Positions 46,595 to 56,146 are shown, numbered from the stretch's first letter. The stretch is DNA of 64,000 nucleotides from Clostridiales bacterium (GCA_015056045.1 SVGZ01000006.1:40013-104012), one strand, 5' to 3'. Numbers and translations: made by a program. Notes: generated by a model not told the origin, from the letters alone.

Positions 46595-47497
46595 TTGCGC
46601 ATTGTCAATCCGTATGTAAAATATAGCTACGACAGAATGCTTTTTGAGATGCAGCAGCTGGCAGTTTTTGAACAGGCAGAGATCATTTCCATCGGGAAAA
46701 GCAGATTCGGCAGGGAAATACCGGTATTTCGTCTGGACAATGGCGAAAAAAAGCTTCTGATCGTCGGTACTCACCACGGAAGGGAATATATCTCCGCCGC
46801 TTTTATCATGCGTTCGGTTGAAGACCTCGTTTTTGACCGCGTAAAACCTTTTGTGACGCGTGAAATGCTTTCGGAATTTTCGTTGTATTTTATCCCGATG
46901 CTGAATCCCGATGGTGCGGAAATCGCCATCAGAGGTGAAGACTGCAGCGGTTTTGAAAAAATTGCATCCATGAAAAGAGTAGAAGAACCGCTTTACACAT
47001 GGAAAGCCAACGGCGCAGGCGTTGATTTAAACAGGCATTATCCCTGCCTTTTTGAAGAAAAATATTCCGATATCCTTGAACCTGCATCCGAAGGCTTTAA
47101 GGGCGAAATGCCCGGAACAGAACCGGAAGTCATGGCGCTTATGTCGCTTTGCGAAAAAGAGGATTTTGCCTCTTCGCTCACTTTTCATGCAAAAGGCGAG
47201 GAGATCTATTGGGCAGATTCCAATTCGAGAGAAGTCGATATGGCGGCATATCCGCTTGCGAAAAGGTTTGCGGAGGAAAGTGGCTATCGGCTCATGCCGC
47301 CTTCAAATGTCAAATCCGTCTATGGTGCAGGCTTTGAAAACTGGTTCCGTGCGCATTTCCATAAACCATGCATTCTGATCGAGCTTTCGCCCTATATCGG
47401 CGGAAGCAAACCGCATGATATGCAGTTTTTTGATATGCTCGTCTGGCAATATGCCAAAAATATGATCCCGGCTTACATAGAGCTGGAAATGCCGTAA
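46595..47497 (+). CDS. M14-family metallocarboxypeptidase
   Basis: A 300-aa zinc carboxypeptidase. Zinc ligands His and Glu are in GTHHGREY, the third His in LTFHAKGEEIYW, and the catalytic Glu in ILIELSPYIGG; PMLNPDGAE and VDLNRHYP are also typical. GGAGGT 5 nt before a TTG sets the start. No signal peptide is seen, so it may act in the cytoplasm, perhaps on murein peptides as gamma-D-glutamyl-diamino acid peptidases do. Confidence 0.85.
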   Translation: MRIVNPYVKYSYDRMLFEMQQLAVFEQAEIISIGKSRFGREIPVFRLDNGEKKLLIVGTHHGREYISAAFIMRSVEDLVFDRVKPFVTREMLSEFSLYFIPMLNPDGAEIAIRGEDCSGFEKIASMKRVEEPLYTWKANGAGVDLNRHYPCLFEEKYSDILEPASEGFKGEMPGTEPEVMALMSLCEKEDFASSLTFHAKGEEIYWADSNSREVDMAAYPLAKRFAEESGYRLMPPSNVKSVYGAGFENWFRAHFHKPCILIELSPYIGGSKPHDMQFFDMLVWQYAKNMIPAYIELEMP

Positions 47498-47587
47498 ATG
47501 TAATATTTCTCTCGCTTTGTTCATATTCGGTTGACGAAACCGCCGCATCTCCTTATAATAATGGGGAACAAAGAAAGGTGGTTCTGT

Positions 47588-48169
47588 ATGAACAAAGAGA
47601 AAGCAAAAGGCTTACTTAATCTGTTTCTGTGCATGCTAAAGATCGGTGTTGTCGCTTTTGGCGGTGGCTATGCGATCGTAGCACTTCTGGAAACAGAGCT
47701 CATTACAAGAAGAAAATGGGTCACACACGATGATTTCATGGATATGGTCGGTATTGCGGAAAGCACACCCGGTCCGATCGCAACGAATACGGCAACTTTC
47801 GTCGGTTACCGCTTATACGGCGTTTTGGGTTCCGTTGCGGCAACGGTTGGCGTCTGTCTGCCGGCGTTTATCCTCATGTATATCGTGTCCGTCTTTTATA
47901 ATATGTTCAAAGAGATCGCGATCGTTTCCGCAGCTTTTAAGGGTATTCAGATCTGCGTTATCTATCTGATCGCTTCCGCGGGCTTCCGTATGTTTAAGAA
48001 GCTCAAGAAAAATACTTTTGCATGGATCGTTCTTACCCTGACATTCTGCTGTATGATCTTGAGCAGCCTTTTTGAATGGAATATCTCGACACTCGTTTAT
48101 GTCTTTACAAGCGCCGTTGCAGGCTTCGTCTGCTATATGCTTGGTATCGTAAAGGAGGAACAGAAATGA
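47588..48169 (+). CDS. Chromate transporter-family protein, half 1
   Basis: A 193-aa CHR-family membrane protein. GVVAFGGGYAIVALLE and GIAESTPGPIATNTATFVGY are the domain hallmarks. With the next gene it forms a short-chain CHR pair, as is usual in Firmicutes. Chromate efflux is known for some CHR proteins; the native anion here is uncertain. AAAGGTGG precedes the ATG. Confidence 0.88.
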   Translation: MNKEKAKGLLNLFLCMLKIGVVAFGGGYAIVALLETELITRRKWVTHDDFMDMVGIAESTPGPIATNTATFVGYRLYGVLGSVAATVGVCLPAFILMYIVSVFYNMFKEIAIVSAAFKGIQICVIYLIASAGFRMFKKLKKNTFAWIVLTLTFCCMILSSLFEWNISTLVYVFTSAVAGFVCYMLGIVKEEQK

Positions 48170-48735
48170 TCTTGCTCGAACTTTTCTGGGTATTCTTCCG
48201 AGTCGGTGCATTTACCTTTGGCGGTGGTTATGCCATGGTTCCGCTGATCAGCGATGCCGTTCTCGATTATGGCTGGATGACGGAAGCTGAAATTTTAAAC
48301 TTCCTTGCTATGGAAACCGTTATCCCCGGTCCGATCGCGATCAATATGGCGACCTTTATCGGCTTTCAGCGCGCAGGCTTTATCGGTTCGCTTCTGGCAA
48401 CGCTTGGCGTCGTTTTGCCGTCTTTCATCGTTATCCTTCTTATTGCAACAGTCCTGAAGAAATATATGGATAACCCGAAAGTTGTCGCTGTGTTAAAGAG
48501 TATTCGCCCTGCAGTTGTCGGCCTGATCCTTTCGACAGCGGTAACGATGGGTATGTCTACGCTTTTGGGCAGCAAAACCTTAAGTCAGCCTTTTTCTATC
48601 GATCCGATGTCTTTTGTCATTTTCGGTATCGTCATTGCGCTGAGCTTCGGCTATAAAAAATGGAAAAAGAAACAGCTCTCTTCGCTGATTTTGATCTGCA
48701 TTTCGGCGGTTCTGGGTATCGTTTTCTTTATGTAA
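48166..48735 (+). CDS. Chromate transporter-family protein, half 2
   Basis: A 189-aa CHR half with GAFTFGGGYAMVPLI and METVIPGPIAINMATFIGF, paralogous to the preceding gene in inverted-topology fashion. Begins in the ATGA overlap with AAAGGAGG upstream, so the two halves are made in equal amounts. Confidence 0.88.
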   Translation: MILLELFWVFFRVGAFTFGGGYAMVPLISDAVLDYGWMTEAEILNFLAMETVIPGPIAINMATFIGFQRAGFIGSLLATLGVVLPSFIVILLIATVLKKYMDNPKVVAVLKSIRPAVVGLILSTAVTMGMSTLLGSKTLSQPFSIDPMSFVIFGIVIALSFGYKKWKKKQLSSLILICISAVLGIVFFM

Positions 48736-48809
48736 AATACAAACTGCCTGTTTTTTGACGGGAGTTTTTGCTTTTTTGTTCTATGTTCGTTAAGAAAAGG
48801 AGAAAAGAA

Positions 48810-49298
48810 TTGAAAAAAACAGTAGCTTTGCTTTTGGTATCTATAATCGTTTTTTCTCTTGCATCATGTAAATTGGCGGAAGATGATGCGTCTTTACCCA
48901 AGCCTACGGCAATTCATACGGAAGAACCGTTACCCGAAAATACAGAAACAGTGCCGGAAGAAGAACACAGGAAGATCATCAATCTGTCCCATGACGGCGG
49001 TGGTGAAGTTGTGGATTCGGAACCCGGTCCGGGAATGATCTTTTTTGAAGGCAGCGTCAGAAACGCTGTTTCGGAAAAAATGTACCAAAATTGTTTATTT
49101 GATTTATCCATCCATGTTTTTACTTTTTCCGACGATGATGAACTTATCCGATTGGAAGCGGAAAAGCTGCAAAAGCTTGGCTATCAGGTGGAAGCAGAGG
49201 AAAACTTTATAAAAGGCTTGTTTGATTATGAGCAGATAAAAAACTTGCCGATAAACGAAGATTATGGCTATACTGTGCATTGGAATAAAATATCGTAA
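48810..49298 (+). CDS. Hypothetical lipoprotein
   Basis: A 162-aa lipoprotein; TTG start with AAAGGAGAAAAG upstream. Lipobox SLASC (Cys about residue 19), a short Pro/Glu-rich linker, then a small domain (VFTFSDDDELIRLEAEKLQKLGY) that looks like a ferredoxin-fold or beta-alpha-beta unit. No family recognised. Confidence 0.7.
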   Translation: MKKTVALLLVSIIVFSLASCKLAEDDASLPKPTAIHTEEPLPENTETVPEEEHRKIINLSHDGGGEVVDSEPGPGMIFFEGSVRNAVSEKMYQNCLFDLSIHVFTFSDDDELIRLEAEKLQKLGYQVEAEENFIKGLFDYEQIKNLPINEDYGYTVHWNKIS

Positions 49299-49301
49299 CT
49301 A

Positions 49302-49333
49302 AAAACATCCGTCCTTTTGGGACGGATGTTTTG
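49302..49333. terminator. Terminator between convergent genes
   Basis: An 11-bp stem AACATCCGTCC / GGACGGATGTT with A and T runs on its two sides. Confidence 0.85.
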
Positions 49334-49344
49334 CTGTATCGCTA

Positions 49345-50955
49345 TTAATACTGGCAGCGGTCCATGACGATGTGCATGACTCTTGTCTTCGGGGAGAAAA
49401 CGATGCCGTAGTCGTTGGAGTCGCCGTTTCTCTTGTTGAAGACAACGAATTCGCCGTTTTCATCGAAGTAACCTTCTTCGCAAACGAGGTAGGAGATGGA
49501 CTGCGATGTGCGGACGGTTGCGTGTTCGGGCCAGATCTCTGTGACGGGCTGAATTTCGCGGAAGTGTACGGCAAGTTCGTTGCCGACCATGTAGAATTCA
49601 TTTTCGCCTGTCTGAATGATGAGGCATGCTGCCATGGAACCTTCGGGTTTATGGCGGCTTTCAACCTGTGTCATTGCCTTTGTTGTGGACGGGTTCGGCG
49701 TGAATGTTGCGAGTGCTTTCCAGCCATCCATGTGGAGCAGCTTAAAGGAAGCACCGGGTGTCTGAATGATCGCGTGGATCTTGCCTGTGCCGTAATATTT
49801 TGCCAGAAGCGGGGAAATATCGGAGATCTGACGGAAGCTCTGTACCATGCCGAGTCTGGATTCATCTACTGTGCCGTCTTCGGCAACGATGTTGAACATT
49901 CTGCCCATGATGCTGTAACCGGAAAGGTCATGTTCACCTGCTGCGGCATAGGGCTGCCAGCTGCAGAATGTGCTCGAAGAGGATTCGGGGATATAGAGCG
50001 GGTTGTTTTCACGGCCATACTTGTTGCAGTAATAGGTGAAGCCGTTGTAATCGAGTTCATAGTTATCGGGGCAAAGCGCATCGAGTGCCGGTGCTGCATA
50101 TTTCCAGATCTCGAAAACTTTGTGCTGAGGACCACCGCTCGGGTAATCTGCACCGGGGTTTTCAAAATCTCTGCCCTGAACCCAGCAGTTGACGAACATC
50201 GGGATGTCGTAGATCTTCTTTGCTGCGGCAGCTTCGTCGCCGATGTAGCTCGAAATAGAGTATGCAGAGAGGAATTCTTCGCCGTCACGGCCAAATGTTT
50301 CTGCCCAATTGCAGCCGCGTTTTCTGCCGTTCATATCCCATGCATAGTAAGCATCGCATTCGGGAAGCTGTTCGATATAGTCGATGAGGCCTGCAGGAAC
50401 AGGTGCAGCATAATCTGCATTGGCTTCTTCGCCATGGTCACGGACGCATGTACCGAAGATACCGACTTCGTTCTGTACCTGAATGCCGATGACGGTCTGT
50501 TCTTCGCTGTCAACTTCTTTTAAGTGTTCAACGAGCTTGCAGAATGCCTTTTCATCAGCTTTCTTTGTTTCGCGGCAATGCGAGGAAAGAACGTGCTGTT
50601 CAACGCCGTTGTTGTTGGTAACGCGGACGAAGCGCTTTCTGTCGTTTTTGACCCACTGCGGAGCATATTTCATTGCGCCGTTTTTCCATGTTGCGAACCA
50701 TACAAGGATCATCTTAACGCCGTGTTTGCGGCATTCGTCGATGAGCATATCGACCTGTGTGAAGTCAAAAACGCCTTCTTCGGGTTCGAGGAGTTCCCAG
50801 AATACCTGCATTTCTGCGGTGTTCATGCGCATGAGCTTTGCTGCACGCCAGAAGCCTTCGAGGTCTTCTCTGAAATAAGTATTATTTGTGCCGGGCTGAC
50901 CGCCAAGTGCAAAGAAAGGCTTTCCGCCGACGCTGAATAAAGGTTTTGCTGCCAT
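49345..50955 (-). CDS. GH35-like beta-galactosidase family glycosidase
   Basis: A 536-aa cytoplasmic protein. The TIM-barrel N-terminus FSVGGKPFFALGGQPGTN, GVFDFTQVDMLIDECRKHG and FATWKNGAMKYAPQWVK are typical of GH35/GH42-clan enzymes. The likely acid/base Glu is in GIQVQNEVG and the nucleophile Glu in LYIPESSS. The C-terminal 150 residues resemble the DUF5597-type beta domain. No signal peptide, so it acts on imported saccharides. GGAGGAATT precedes the ATG. It stands alone with its own promoter. Confidence 0.8.
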   Translation of the reverse strand: MAAKPLFSVGGKPFFALGGQPGTNNTYFREDLEGFWRAAKLMRMNTAEMQVFWELLEPEEGVFDFTQVDMLIDECRKHGVKMILVWFATWKNGAMKYAPQWVKNDRKRFVRVTNNNGVEQHVLSSHCRETKKADEKAFCKLVEHLKEVDSEEQTVIGIQVQNEVGIFGTCVRDHGEEANADYAAPVPAGLIDYIEQLPECDAYYAWDMNGRKRGCNWAETFGRDGEEFLSAYSISSYIGDEAAAAKKIYDIPMFVNCWVQGRDFENPGADYPSGGPQHKVFEIWKYAAPALDALCPDNYELDYNGFTYYCNKYGRENNPLYIPESSSSTFCSWQPYAAAGEHDLSGYSIMGRMFNIVAEDGTVDESRLGMVQSFRQISDISPLLAKYYGTGKIHAIIQTPGASFKLLHMDGWKALATFTPNPSTTKAMTQVESRHKPEGSMAACLIIQTGENEFYMVGNELAVHFREIQPVTEIWPEHATVRTSQSISYLVCEEGYFDENGEFVVFNKRNGDSNDYGIVFSPKTRVMHIVMDRCQY

Positions 50956-51003
50956 AATTCCTCCAATTAATCATTGATAATTTGAAATAAATTGCTTTTT
51001 CTT

Positions 51004-51032
51004 ATTATAGCCTGTAAATCCTTGCTGTGCAA
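51004..51032 (-). promoter_or_regulatory. Promoter of the GH35-like gene
   Basis: Minus-strand TTGCAC (51032-51027), 17-bp spacer, TATAAT (51009-51004). Confidence 0.65.
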
Positions 51033-51145
51033 GATGCTTTCTGCTTGGAATACGGCAAATGCACTTTTCAAAATCCGCAAAAACTGATAAAATAATTATG
51101 TTCTGCGTGAATTCTATGCGCAAGATTTTTTTGAAAGAGAGAACC

Positions 51146-52579
51146 ATGGCAAGAGTACGCTTTGATACAGAAGTACAGTATTTGAAATATCGCGTTTTGA
51201 AAGAGGTCGCCAAAAATGCCTTTGAAGGAACGCTTCTCGATAAAATAACCGATATCCCCAAAACGATCGTTCCGGGAAAAAAGCCGACGATGCGTTGCTG
51301 TGTCTATAAAGAAAGAGCGATCTTATCCGAAAGAGTAAAGCTCGCAGTCGAAGCCTATAAAACAGAAAACAACGTCATCGAAGTCATCGATATCGCCTGT
51401 GATGATTGCCCGATCGGCGGTTATGAAGTTTCCAATGCCTGCAGAGGTTGTTTATCGCGCCGCTGTAAGGCTGCGTGCAAAGTCAAGGCGATCAGCTTTG
51501 ACGAAAATATGCATGCGGTGATCGATAAGGAAAAGTGCATCGAATGCGGAGCATGCGCAAAAGTCTGCCCCTATTCTGCGATCAGAAACTATAAACGTCC
51601 CTGTGAAAATGCCTGCAAGATCGGTGCTGTTTCCATGGGCGAAGACAGAGAAGCAGAGATCAACCGTGAAAAATGCACGTCCTGCGGTGCCTGCGTCTAT
51701 CAGTGCCCCTTTGGTGCGATCACAGACCGTTCCTATATTTTAGAAGCCGTTGAGATCATCAAAAACAGTGAAAACAATACCAAATATCCCGTTGTTGCCG
51801 TTGTTGCGCCTTCGATCGCAGGGCAGTATAAGGGTTATACAAACGGACAGGTCGTTGCCGGCATGAAAAAGCTCGGTTTCTCGGTCGTTGTTGAGGCTGC
51901 ACTCGGTGCGGATATGGTCGCCATGAAAGAAGCGGAGGAACTTGCGGAAAAAGGATTCCTTTTAAGCAGCTGCTGTCCTTCTTTCGTCAGCTATGTCAAA
52001 AAGCAGTTCCCGATGCTTGCGGATAAGCTTTCCGAAAATATTTCCCCTGCGGCCTATATCAGCAAAAAGATCAAGGAAAGCATGCCCGATGCAAAGGTCA
52101 TTTTTGTCGGCCCATGCACAGCGAAAAAAGAAGAATATAAACAGCCGCATCTCAAAAAATATGTCGATACAGTCCTCACGTTTGAAGAACTGCAGGCGAT
52201 GTTTGGCAGCAGAGAGATCGACCTTGCCGATATGGAAGAAGATAAGCTCACAGGCGCTTCCTATTACGGCAGAGTATTTGCCAGAAGCGGCGGTCTTGTC
52301 GAAGCTGTCAAGCAGGCTTTAAAGGAACAGAAACGAACTGATTTCGAGTTTAAGCCGATCTCCTGCAACGGTATAGAAGAATGCAGGCTGGCGCTTTTGC
52401 GTGCTTCTAAAGGCGTTCTGGATGCAAATTTCATCGAAGGAATGGCTTGTGTCGGCGGATGCATCGGCGGAGCAGGCTGCATCACACACGAAGAAAAGAA
52501 CCGTGTCATGGTCGATAAATACGGCAGAGAATCCCACGGCAAAAAGATGGCGGAAGTCATTGCCGAAAGCGAATATTAA
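51146..52579 (+). CDS. Monomeric [FeFe] hydrogenase, group B type
   Basis: A 477-aa protein with four-Cys N-terminal clusters, two ferredoxin motifs (CIECGACAKVCP, CTSCGACVYQCP) and an H-cluster domain. H-cluster motifs are SSCCPSF (L1), VGPCTAKKEEY (L2) and EGMACVGGCIGGAGC (L3). These read as the group B/monomeric variant rather than the group A TSCCPxW form. It would couple ferredoxin to H2 evolution or sensing. The start at 51146 is weakly supported by GAAAGAGAG; an upstream ATG at 51059 lacks an RBS. No maturases HydEFG are in the window. Confidence 0.88.
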   Translation: MARVRFDTEVQYLKYRVLKEVAKNAFEGTLLDKITDIPKTIVPGKKPTMRCCVYKERAILSERVKLAVEAYKTENNVIEVIDIACDDCPIGGYEVSNACRGCLSRRCKAACKVKAISFDENMHAVIDKEKCIECGACAKVCPYSAIRNYKRPCENACKIGAVSMGEDREAEINREKCTSCGACVYQCPFGAITDRSYILEAVEIIKNSENNTKYPVVAVVAPSIAGQYKGYTNGQVVAGMKKLGFSVVVEAALGADMVAMKEAEELAEKGFLLSSCCPSFVSYVKKQFPMLADKLSENISPAAYISKKIKESMPDAKVIFVGPCTAKKEEYKQPHLKKYVDTVLTFEELQAMFGSREIDLADMEEDKLTGASYYGRVFARSGGLVEAVKQALKEQKRTDFEFKPISCNGIEECRLALLRASKGVLDANFIEGMACVGGCIGGAGCITHEEKNRVMVDKYGRESHGKKMAEVIAESEY

Positions 52580-52583
52580 AAAA

Positions 52584-52610
52584 CGAGGTCTGTTTAAACA
52601 GACCTTTTTT
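52584..52610 (+). terminator. Terminator after the hydrogenase gene
   Basis: A perfect palindrome AGGTCTGTTTAAACAGACCT followed by T. Confidence 0.9.
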
Positions 52611-52657
52611 GTTGACGAAAACAGATTATTATTTTATGATAAAAGAAAAAGGATTCC

Positions 52658-53356
52658 ATGATGAAAAAGAGAGTTTTTATCGTCATCCTGACATTTATTT
52701 TGGCGATATCCGCCTGTGTTTTAAAGCCAAAAACATGGGAAAAAGAGGATGTCCAAATCAAATGGGATGTTTCTGTTTCGCTCATAGATAAGGGATCGAT
52801 AATATCGCGTGATGCAGCGGAGATCCTGCAGAAGGATTTTGGAAAAACGATCAGCGCTGAGATTCCTTTTGGAAATGAAGAAGAAGCAAAAATTATCTTT
52901 AAAGAGCTTTTTGGGGATACGACAGTTTATTATGAAGAATCTGCCGATGGCGGAAGGAATGTTCTTTATAATGAAGATCACTTTCTTATGATCGACAGAA
53001 ACGGCATTATCCTCGCACTTGAAGAAAGCAATAATATACAGTTTTCACTCAATGATGAGAAAATTACTGCTGCCTTTTCTTTGCTGAATTTGCGTGAAAG
53101 GCAGCTTTCGGCATTATCGATTGCTTGTTTTTCCGGCATAGATTCATCAAAAGCAGATAAACCTCTTGCATCTGCGGAGGATGCGGTAAAACTTGCTGAA
53201 GAAATTCTTCATGAGAAAGATAAAGTTCCCGCATATGAAACGATAGAAGCGAAATATAATGAAACGGCAGATATGTATATCGTCAATGCCGGACCAAATC
53301 AAATCTATCTTGGTCTGCGTGCAAAAGATGCCACGATCTGTTTTGCAAGCTATTAA
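52658..53356 (+). CDS. Hypothetical lipoprotein
   Basis: A 232-aa lipoprotein with lipobox AISAC (Cys near residue 20). The mature part begins with a short charged linker and a region SRDAAEILQKDFG and SAEDAVKLAEEIL that is typical of the NTF2-like YbbC/YhhH or DUF-type secreted proteins with paired AxxLAE helices. No firm family. Two ATG codons are adjacent; either may start. Confidence 0.7.
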   Translation: MMKKRVFIVILTFILAISACVLKPKTWEKEDVQIKWDVSVSLIDKGSIISRDAAEILQKDFGKTISAEIPFGNEEEAKIIFKELFGDTTVYYEESADGGRNVLYNEDHFLMIDRNGIILALEESNNIQFSLNDEKITAAFSLLNLRERQLSALSIACFSGIDSSKADKPLASAEDAVKLAEEILHEKDKVPAYETIEAKYNETADMYIVNAGPNQIYLGLRAKDATICFASY

Positions 53357-53386
53357 AAAACGAGGGTTTAACACCCTCGTTCTTTC
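53356..53386. terminator. Terminator between convergent genes
   Basis: ACGAGGGT / ACCCTCGT, flanked by an A run and TTCTTTC. Confidence 0.8.
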
Positions 53387-53389
53387 TAT

Positions 53390-54862
53390 TTATTTTATCA
53401 TTTTTCCGCCGGCAAAGCCCTGATATTCATTCAGGAAGTCTTCAGCAGATTTGATCATGAATACGCCGACTTCGTCATCGGGTGTGAAACCGATGGTAAT
53501 GTTGAGGTTGCCGAGGTATTCGCCGATGATCTGTACCTTGATCATGAGCTGATTTTCAAACCAGTACGCACTTGCCGCACAGGGATAGCGAGAATCACCT
53601 TTTTCCGAACCGACAAGACCAGAGTAGCCGTCCTGCGGGAAATCACAGAAAGCATTTTCGGAAAGACCAAATGTGATCTCTTTGTCGCCCTGTTCGTTGG
53701 TATAGAAAAGCTTGCCGCTGTTTTCCGCAAGTTCGATGCGCAGTTTGCTGATGCCCATCGGGTTTTTATTCATTTCGAATTCTTTGCCGTTGATCCTTTC
53801 TGCCCAGGGGCTTGTTTTTGCACCTTTTACCGCGAAAAGGGAAAGCGAATCCGCATAATCTGCTAATGCTTTCTGTGCATCTGCATCTTCGGGAAGGCTT
53901 TCGTCCGCTGCTTTTCTGACGATCATGTTGAAGAAGTTGCTCATGATCAAATCGCAGGCGCTGGCATTGCCCTGTGTATCGCCGTTGATGACGAAGATCA
54001 TGTCTTTATCTGGGATGTTGACCGCATACTGGCTGCCCATGCCGTTCATAAAATAGGAATTATCGAGCGTGCGCCAGAACTGATAGCCATAGCCGAAGCC
54101 ATCGGCATATTTCCATTCTGCGAGCTGTGTTTCGACCTGTTTGCCGGTTGCTTTTTCGATGTATTCCGCATTTAAAACCTGTTCACCGTCAATGACACCG
54201 CCATTCATGACAAACATGCTGGCTTTCAATAAATCGGAAGGCTTGCAGACAAGCGCAGAATCGCTCCAGCTATGTCCGCCGGGGCATTTCAACATATAAG
54301 CTTCTTTGGAAAAACCGATCCTGTCAAGGAATTTCTCGCGCAGATAGGTGAGAAGTTCTTTGCCTGTGATGCGCTCGATAAGGCTGCCCATAACGAAGGA
54401 ACCGTGGCTGTCATAATCGAAGATCGTGCCTGCAGGACGGGATTCCGTGCGGTCGTTCTGAAAATAAAGTCTTACACGGTCGTCTGTGCGTGCGGTAAAC
54501 CAGTCGATAAAAGGTTTTGCCGTACTCATCTTCAGCATCTGACGGATCGTCTGCTTTTTCATGTATTCGGTATCGGCGTATTTGGATTCTTCGGGGAAAT
54601 ATTTCGAGATCGGTGCGTCAAGGTCGATCATTCCATCCTGTTCCAAAAAGCCCATTGCCAGCGAAACGAAACTCTTTGTAACGGAATACATACGGTGCAG
54701 CGTATCTTTGTGGAAAGGCTTCCAATAATTTTCAAAAACGATCTCGCCGTGTCTCATGATGATGACGTTATGGATCGGCAGATGCGTTTCTTCGATAAAT
54801 TTGAGGAAATCCAGAATATTTTCGGAGCGGATGCCCATTTTTTCGGGTGTTGTATATTGCAT
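53390..54862 (-). CDS. Serine hydrolase of the beta-lactamase/PBP-like family
   Basis: A 490-aa class C beta-lactamase-fold protein. The nucleophile motif SxxK is SVTK in RMYSVTKSF; the YxN-type motif is YDSHGSF and a third motif region is HSWSDSA. No signal peptide, so it is probably a cytoplasmic esterase or peptidase rather than a resistance enzyme. ATG at 54862 is preceded by AAGGAG; an ATG at 54880 includes this RBS. It has a C-terminal beta-domain of about 130 residues. Confidence 0.85.
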   Translation of the reverse strand: MQYTTPEKMGIRSENILDFLKFIEETHLPIHNVIIMRHGEIVFENYWKPFHKDTLHRMYSVTKSFVSLAMGFLEQDGMIDLDAPISKYFPEESKYADTEYMKKQTIRQMLKMSTAKPFIDWFTARTDDRVRLYFQNDRTESRPAGTIFDYDSHGSFVMGSLIERITGKELLTYLREKFLDRIGFSKEAYMLKCPGGHSWSDSALVCKPSDLLKASMFVMNGGVIDGEQVLNAEYIEKATGKQVETQLAEWKYADGFGYGYQFWRTLDNSYFMNGMGSQYAVNIPDKDMIFVINGDTQGNASACDLIMSNFFNMIVRKAADESLPEDADAQKALADYADSLSLFAVKGAKTSPWAERINGKEFEMNKNPMGISKLRIELAENSGKLFYTNEQGDKEITFGLSENAFCDFPQDGYSGLVGSEKGDSRYPCAASAYWFENQLMIKVQIIGEYLGNLNITIGFTPDDEVGVFMIKSAEDFLNEYQGFAGGKMIK

Positions 54863-54907
54863 GATGGTCTCCTTTTTCATTGGGTTAAAGCTATTTTAAC
54901 ATTGCAG

Positions 54908-54937
54908 ACAAAAAAAGTACAGCATAGAGCTGTACTT
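54908..54937 (-). terminator. Terminator of the small-protein operon
   Basis: AAGTACAGC / GCTGTACTT with ATAGA loop and a T run on the minus strand. Confidence 0.75.
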
Positions 54938-54941
54938 CTGT

Positions 54942-55211
54942 TTATTTCTTTTTATAGGAAACGAGTGAAGCCGCACGGTCGTAGTCTTTTATGCGGACAT
55001 ACAGGCGGTAGACATAGGTCTGCGAAGACACTGCGGAATAACCCCTTGCCATATGAACAGCAGCAGCCTGATTGAACCTTCTTGTGTTTGCGTTTTCGGA
55101 AACCGTCGTGGAAACATCGTATTTGATGCCGTTTTTGTCTAAAATTTGTTTGACTCGGGCAAGCTCCTGCGGGTCGTTATCGAGGAGAAGGCGTTTTCTG
55201 AAAATGATCAT
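54942..55211 (-). CDS. Hypothetical 89-aa protein
   Basis: A short protein, basic at its end. LARVKQILDKNGIKYDV at residues 17-33 is reminiscent of the DUF2007-type small ACT-like fold, but similarity is faint. Overlaps the Cys-rich unknown gene by 4 bp (ATGA-type), so the two are translated together. Not a known partner set. Confidence 0.6.
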   Translation of the reverse strand: MIIFRKRLLLDNDPQELARVKQILDKNGIKYDVSTTVSENANTRRFNQAAAVHMARGYSAVSSQTYVYRLYVRIKDYDRAASLVSYKKK

Positions 55212-56134
55212 GGTTGTTCCTTTCTGTGACTGTTGAGATAATAAAAGAAATCATTATAAGTAAAAGCAGCGGCATTTGGTTCGCTGTGATCTTCGCAAAA
55301 TTCAAAATAACTTCTTAAGCGTTGTTTTCGTTCGTGTTCATCTTCTGTATAGAAATAAAGATCGCTCTTTTGTTTGATCAAAACATCTTTTGTACAGAAT
55401 ATTTCGTTGAACGCATTCCCGGAAGGGCAAAAATTTCCATATCTGCAGCTGAGGCAGCATTTGAATATGATGCCTTTTGGTAATAATTGCCTTTGGAGAT
55501 CGGCAAAAGCATATTCAAAGTTATCCTCATCACTATACGCAGAGTAATTTTTATTGTTATAGGTGCAGCTGATTGTGATTTCTTTTGCTTCTTCTTCGAA
55601 TATGCTGATATGCAAACAGAGATCTTTGATTCCTTCTGCAGTATCCGCTTTTACAGAAAACTGGTAGTATCGCTTGAGCTCATACCATGCTTTTTGTTTA
55701 TATTCGTCCCATTCAATGATGATTTCGTCGAAATCAAATCGGAGAACAAAAAATGGTTCTATTCCAACAGCGTCGATAAAATATCCCTGATCATCTGTAG
55801 AAAAATCTAATACAGTAAAACTGTTTTGCAGTTTTATTTTATTCAGAGCATCCTGTCCGCTGTAAATAATGCGCTGTCCAACGGGACGAAAAACTCCATC
55901 TTCGCCTGTTTCCCACGATTGTTCCTGCTCAAAGCTTACCGAATGAAAATTCCCAAAAGTAATTTTTGCCGATTCGATCTCCATATCATACTGCGATGTG
56001 TTTTGCGGCGTATTTTTATGGATGTTTAATGCCGAAACAGATACGATAAGGTCTTTTCCGTCAAAACTGACGAAAGAAAACCTGGAATCGTGGAACTCAA
56101 ATAAGCTCAGATCATTTCTTACGGAATATTTCAT
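55208..56134 (-). CDS. Hypothetical protein with Cys cluster
   Basis: A 308-aa protein. About 200 residues are beta-rich (many Phe, Asp and Ser), followed by a compact cysteine cluster CCLSCRYGNFCPSG and FCTKD (residues about 228-250). That pattern suggests a metal-binding knuckle, similar to what I recall of DUF6304-type proteins. No enzymatic motif. It is followed by an 89-aa gene on the same transcript and lies downstream of the interrupted asparaginase gene. Function unknown. Confidence 0.6.
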   Translation of the reverse strand: MKYSVRNDLSLFEFHDSRFSFVSFDGKDLIVSVSALNIHKNTPQNTSQYDMEIESAKITFGNFHSVSFEQEQSWETGEDGVFRPVGQRIIYSGQDALNKIKLQNSFTVLDFSTDDQGYFIDAVGIEPFFVLRFDFDEIIIEWDEYKQKAWYELKRYYQFSVKADTAEGIKDLCLHISIFEEEAKEITISCTYNNKNYSAYSDEDNFEYAFADLQRQLLPKGIIFKCCLSCRYGNFCPSGNAFNEIFCTKDVLIKQKSDLYFYTEDEHERKQRLRSYFEFCEDHSEPNAAAFTYNDFFYYLNSHRKEQP

Positions 56135-56146
56135 GGCGCATTTCCT

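Noticed and set aside
49372..50523. A 383-residue frame antisense to the GH35-like gene
   Set aside because: No RBS or domain; the minus strand has catalytic motifs and a promoter.
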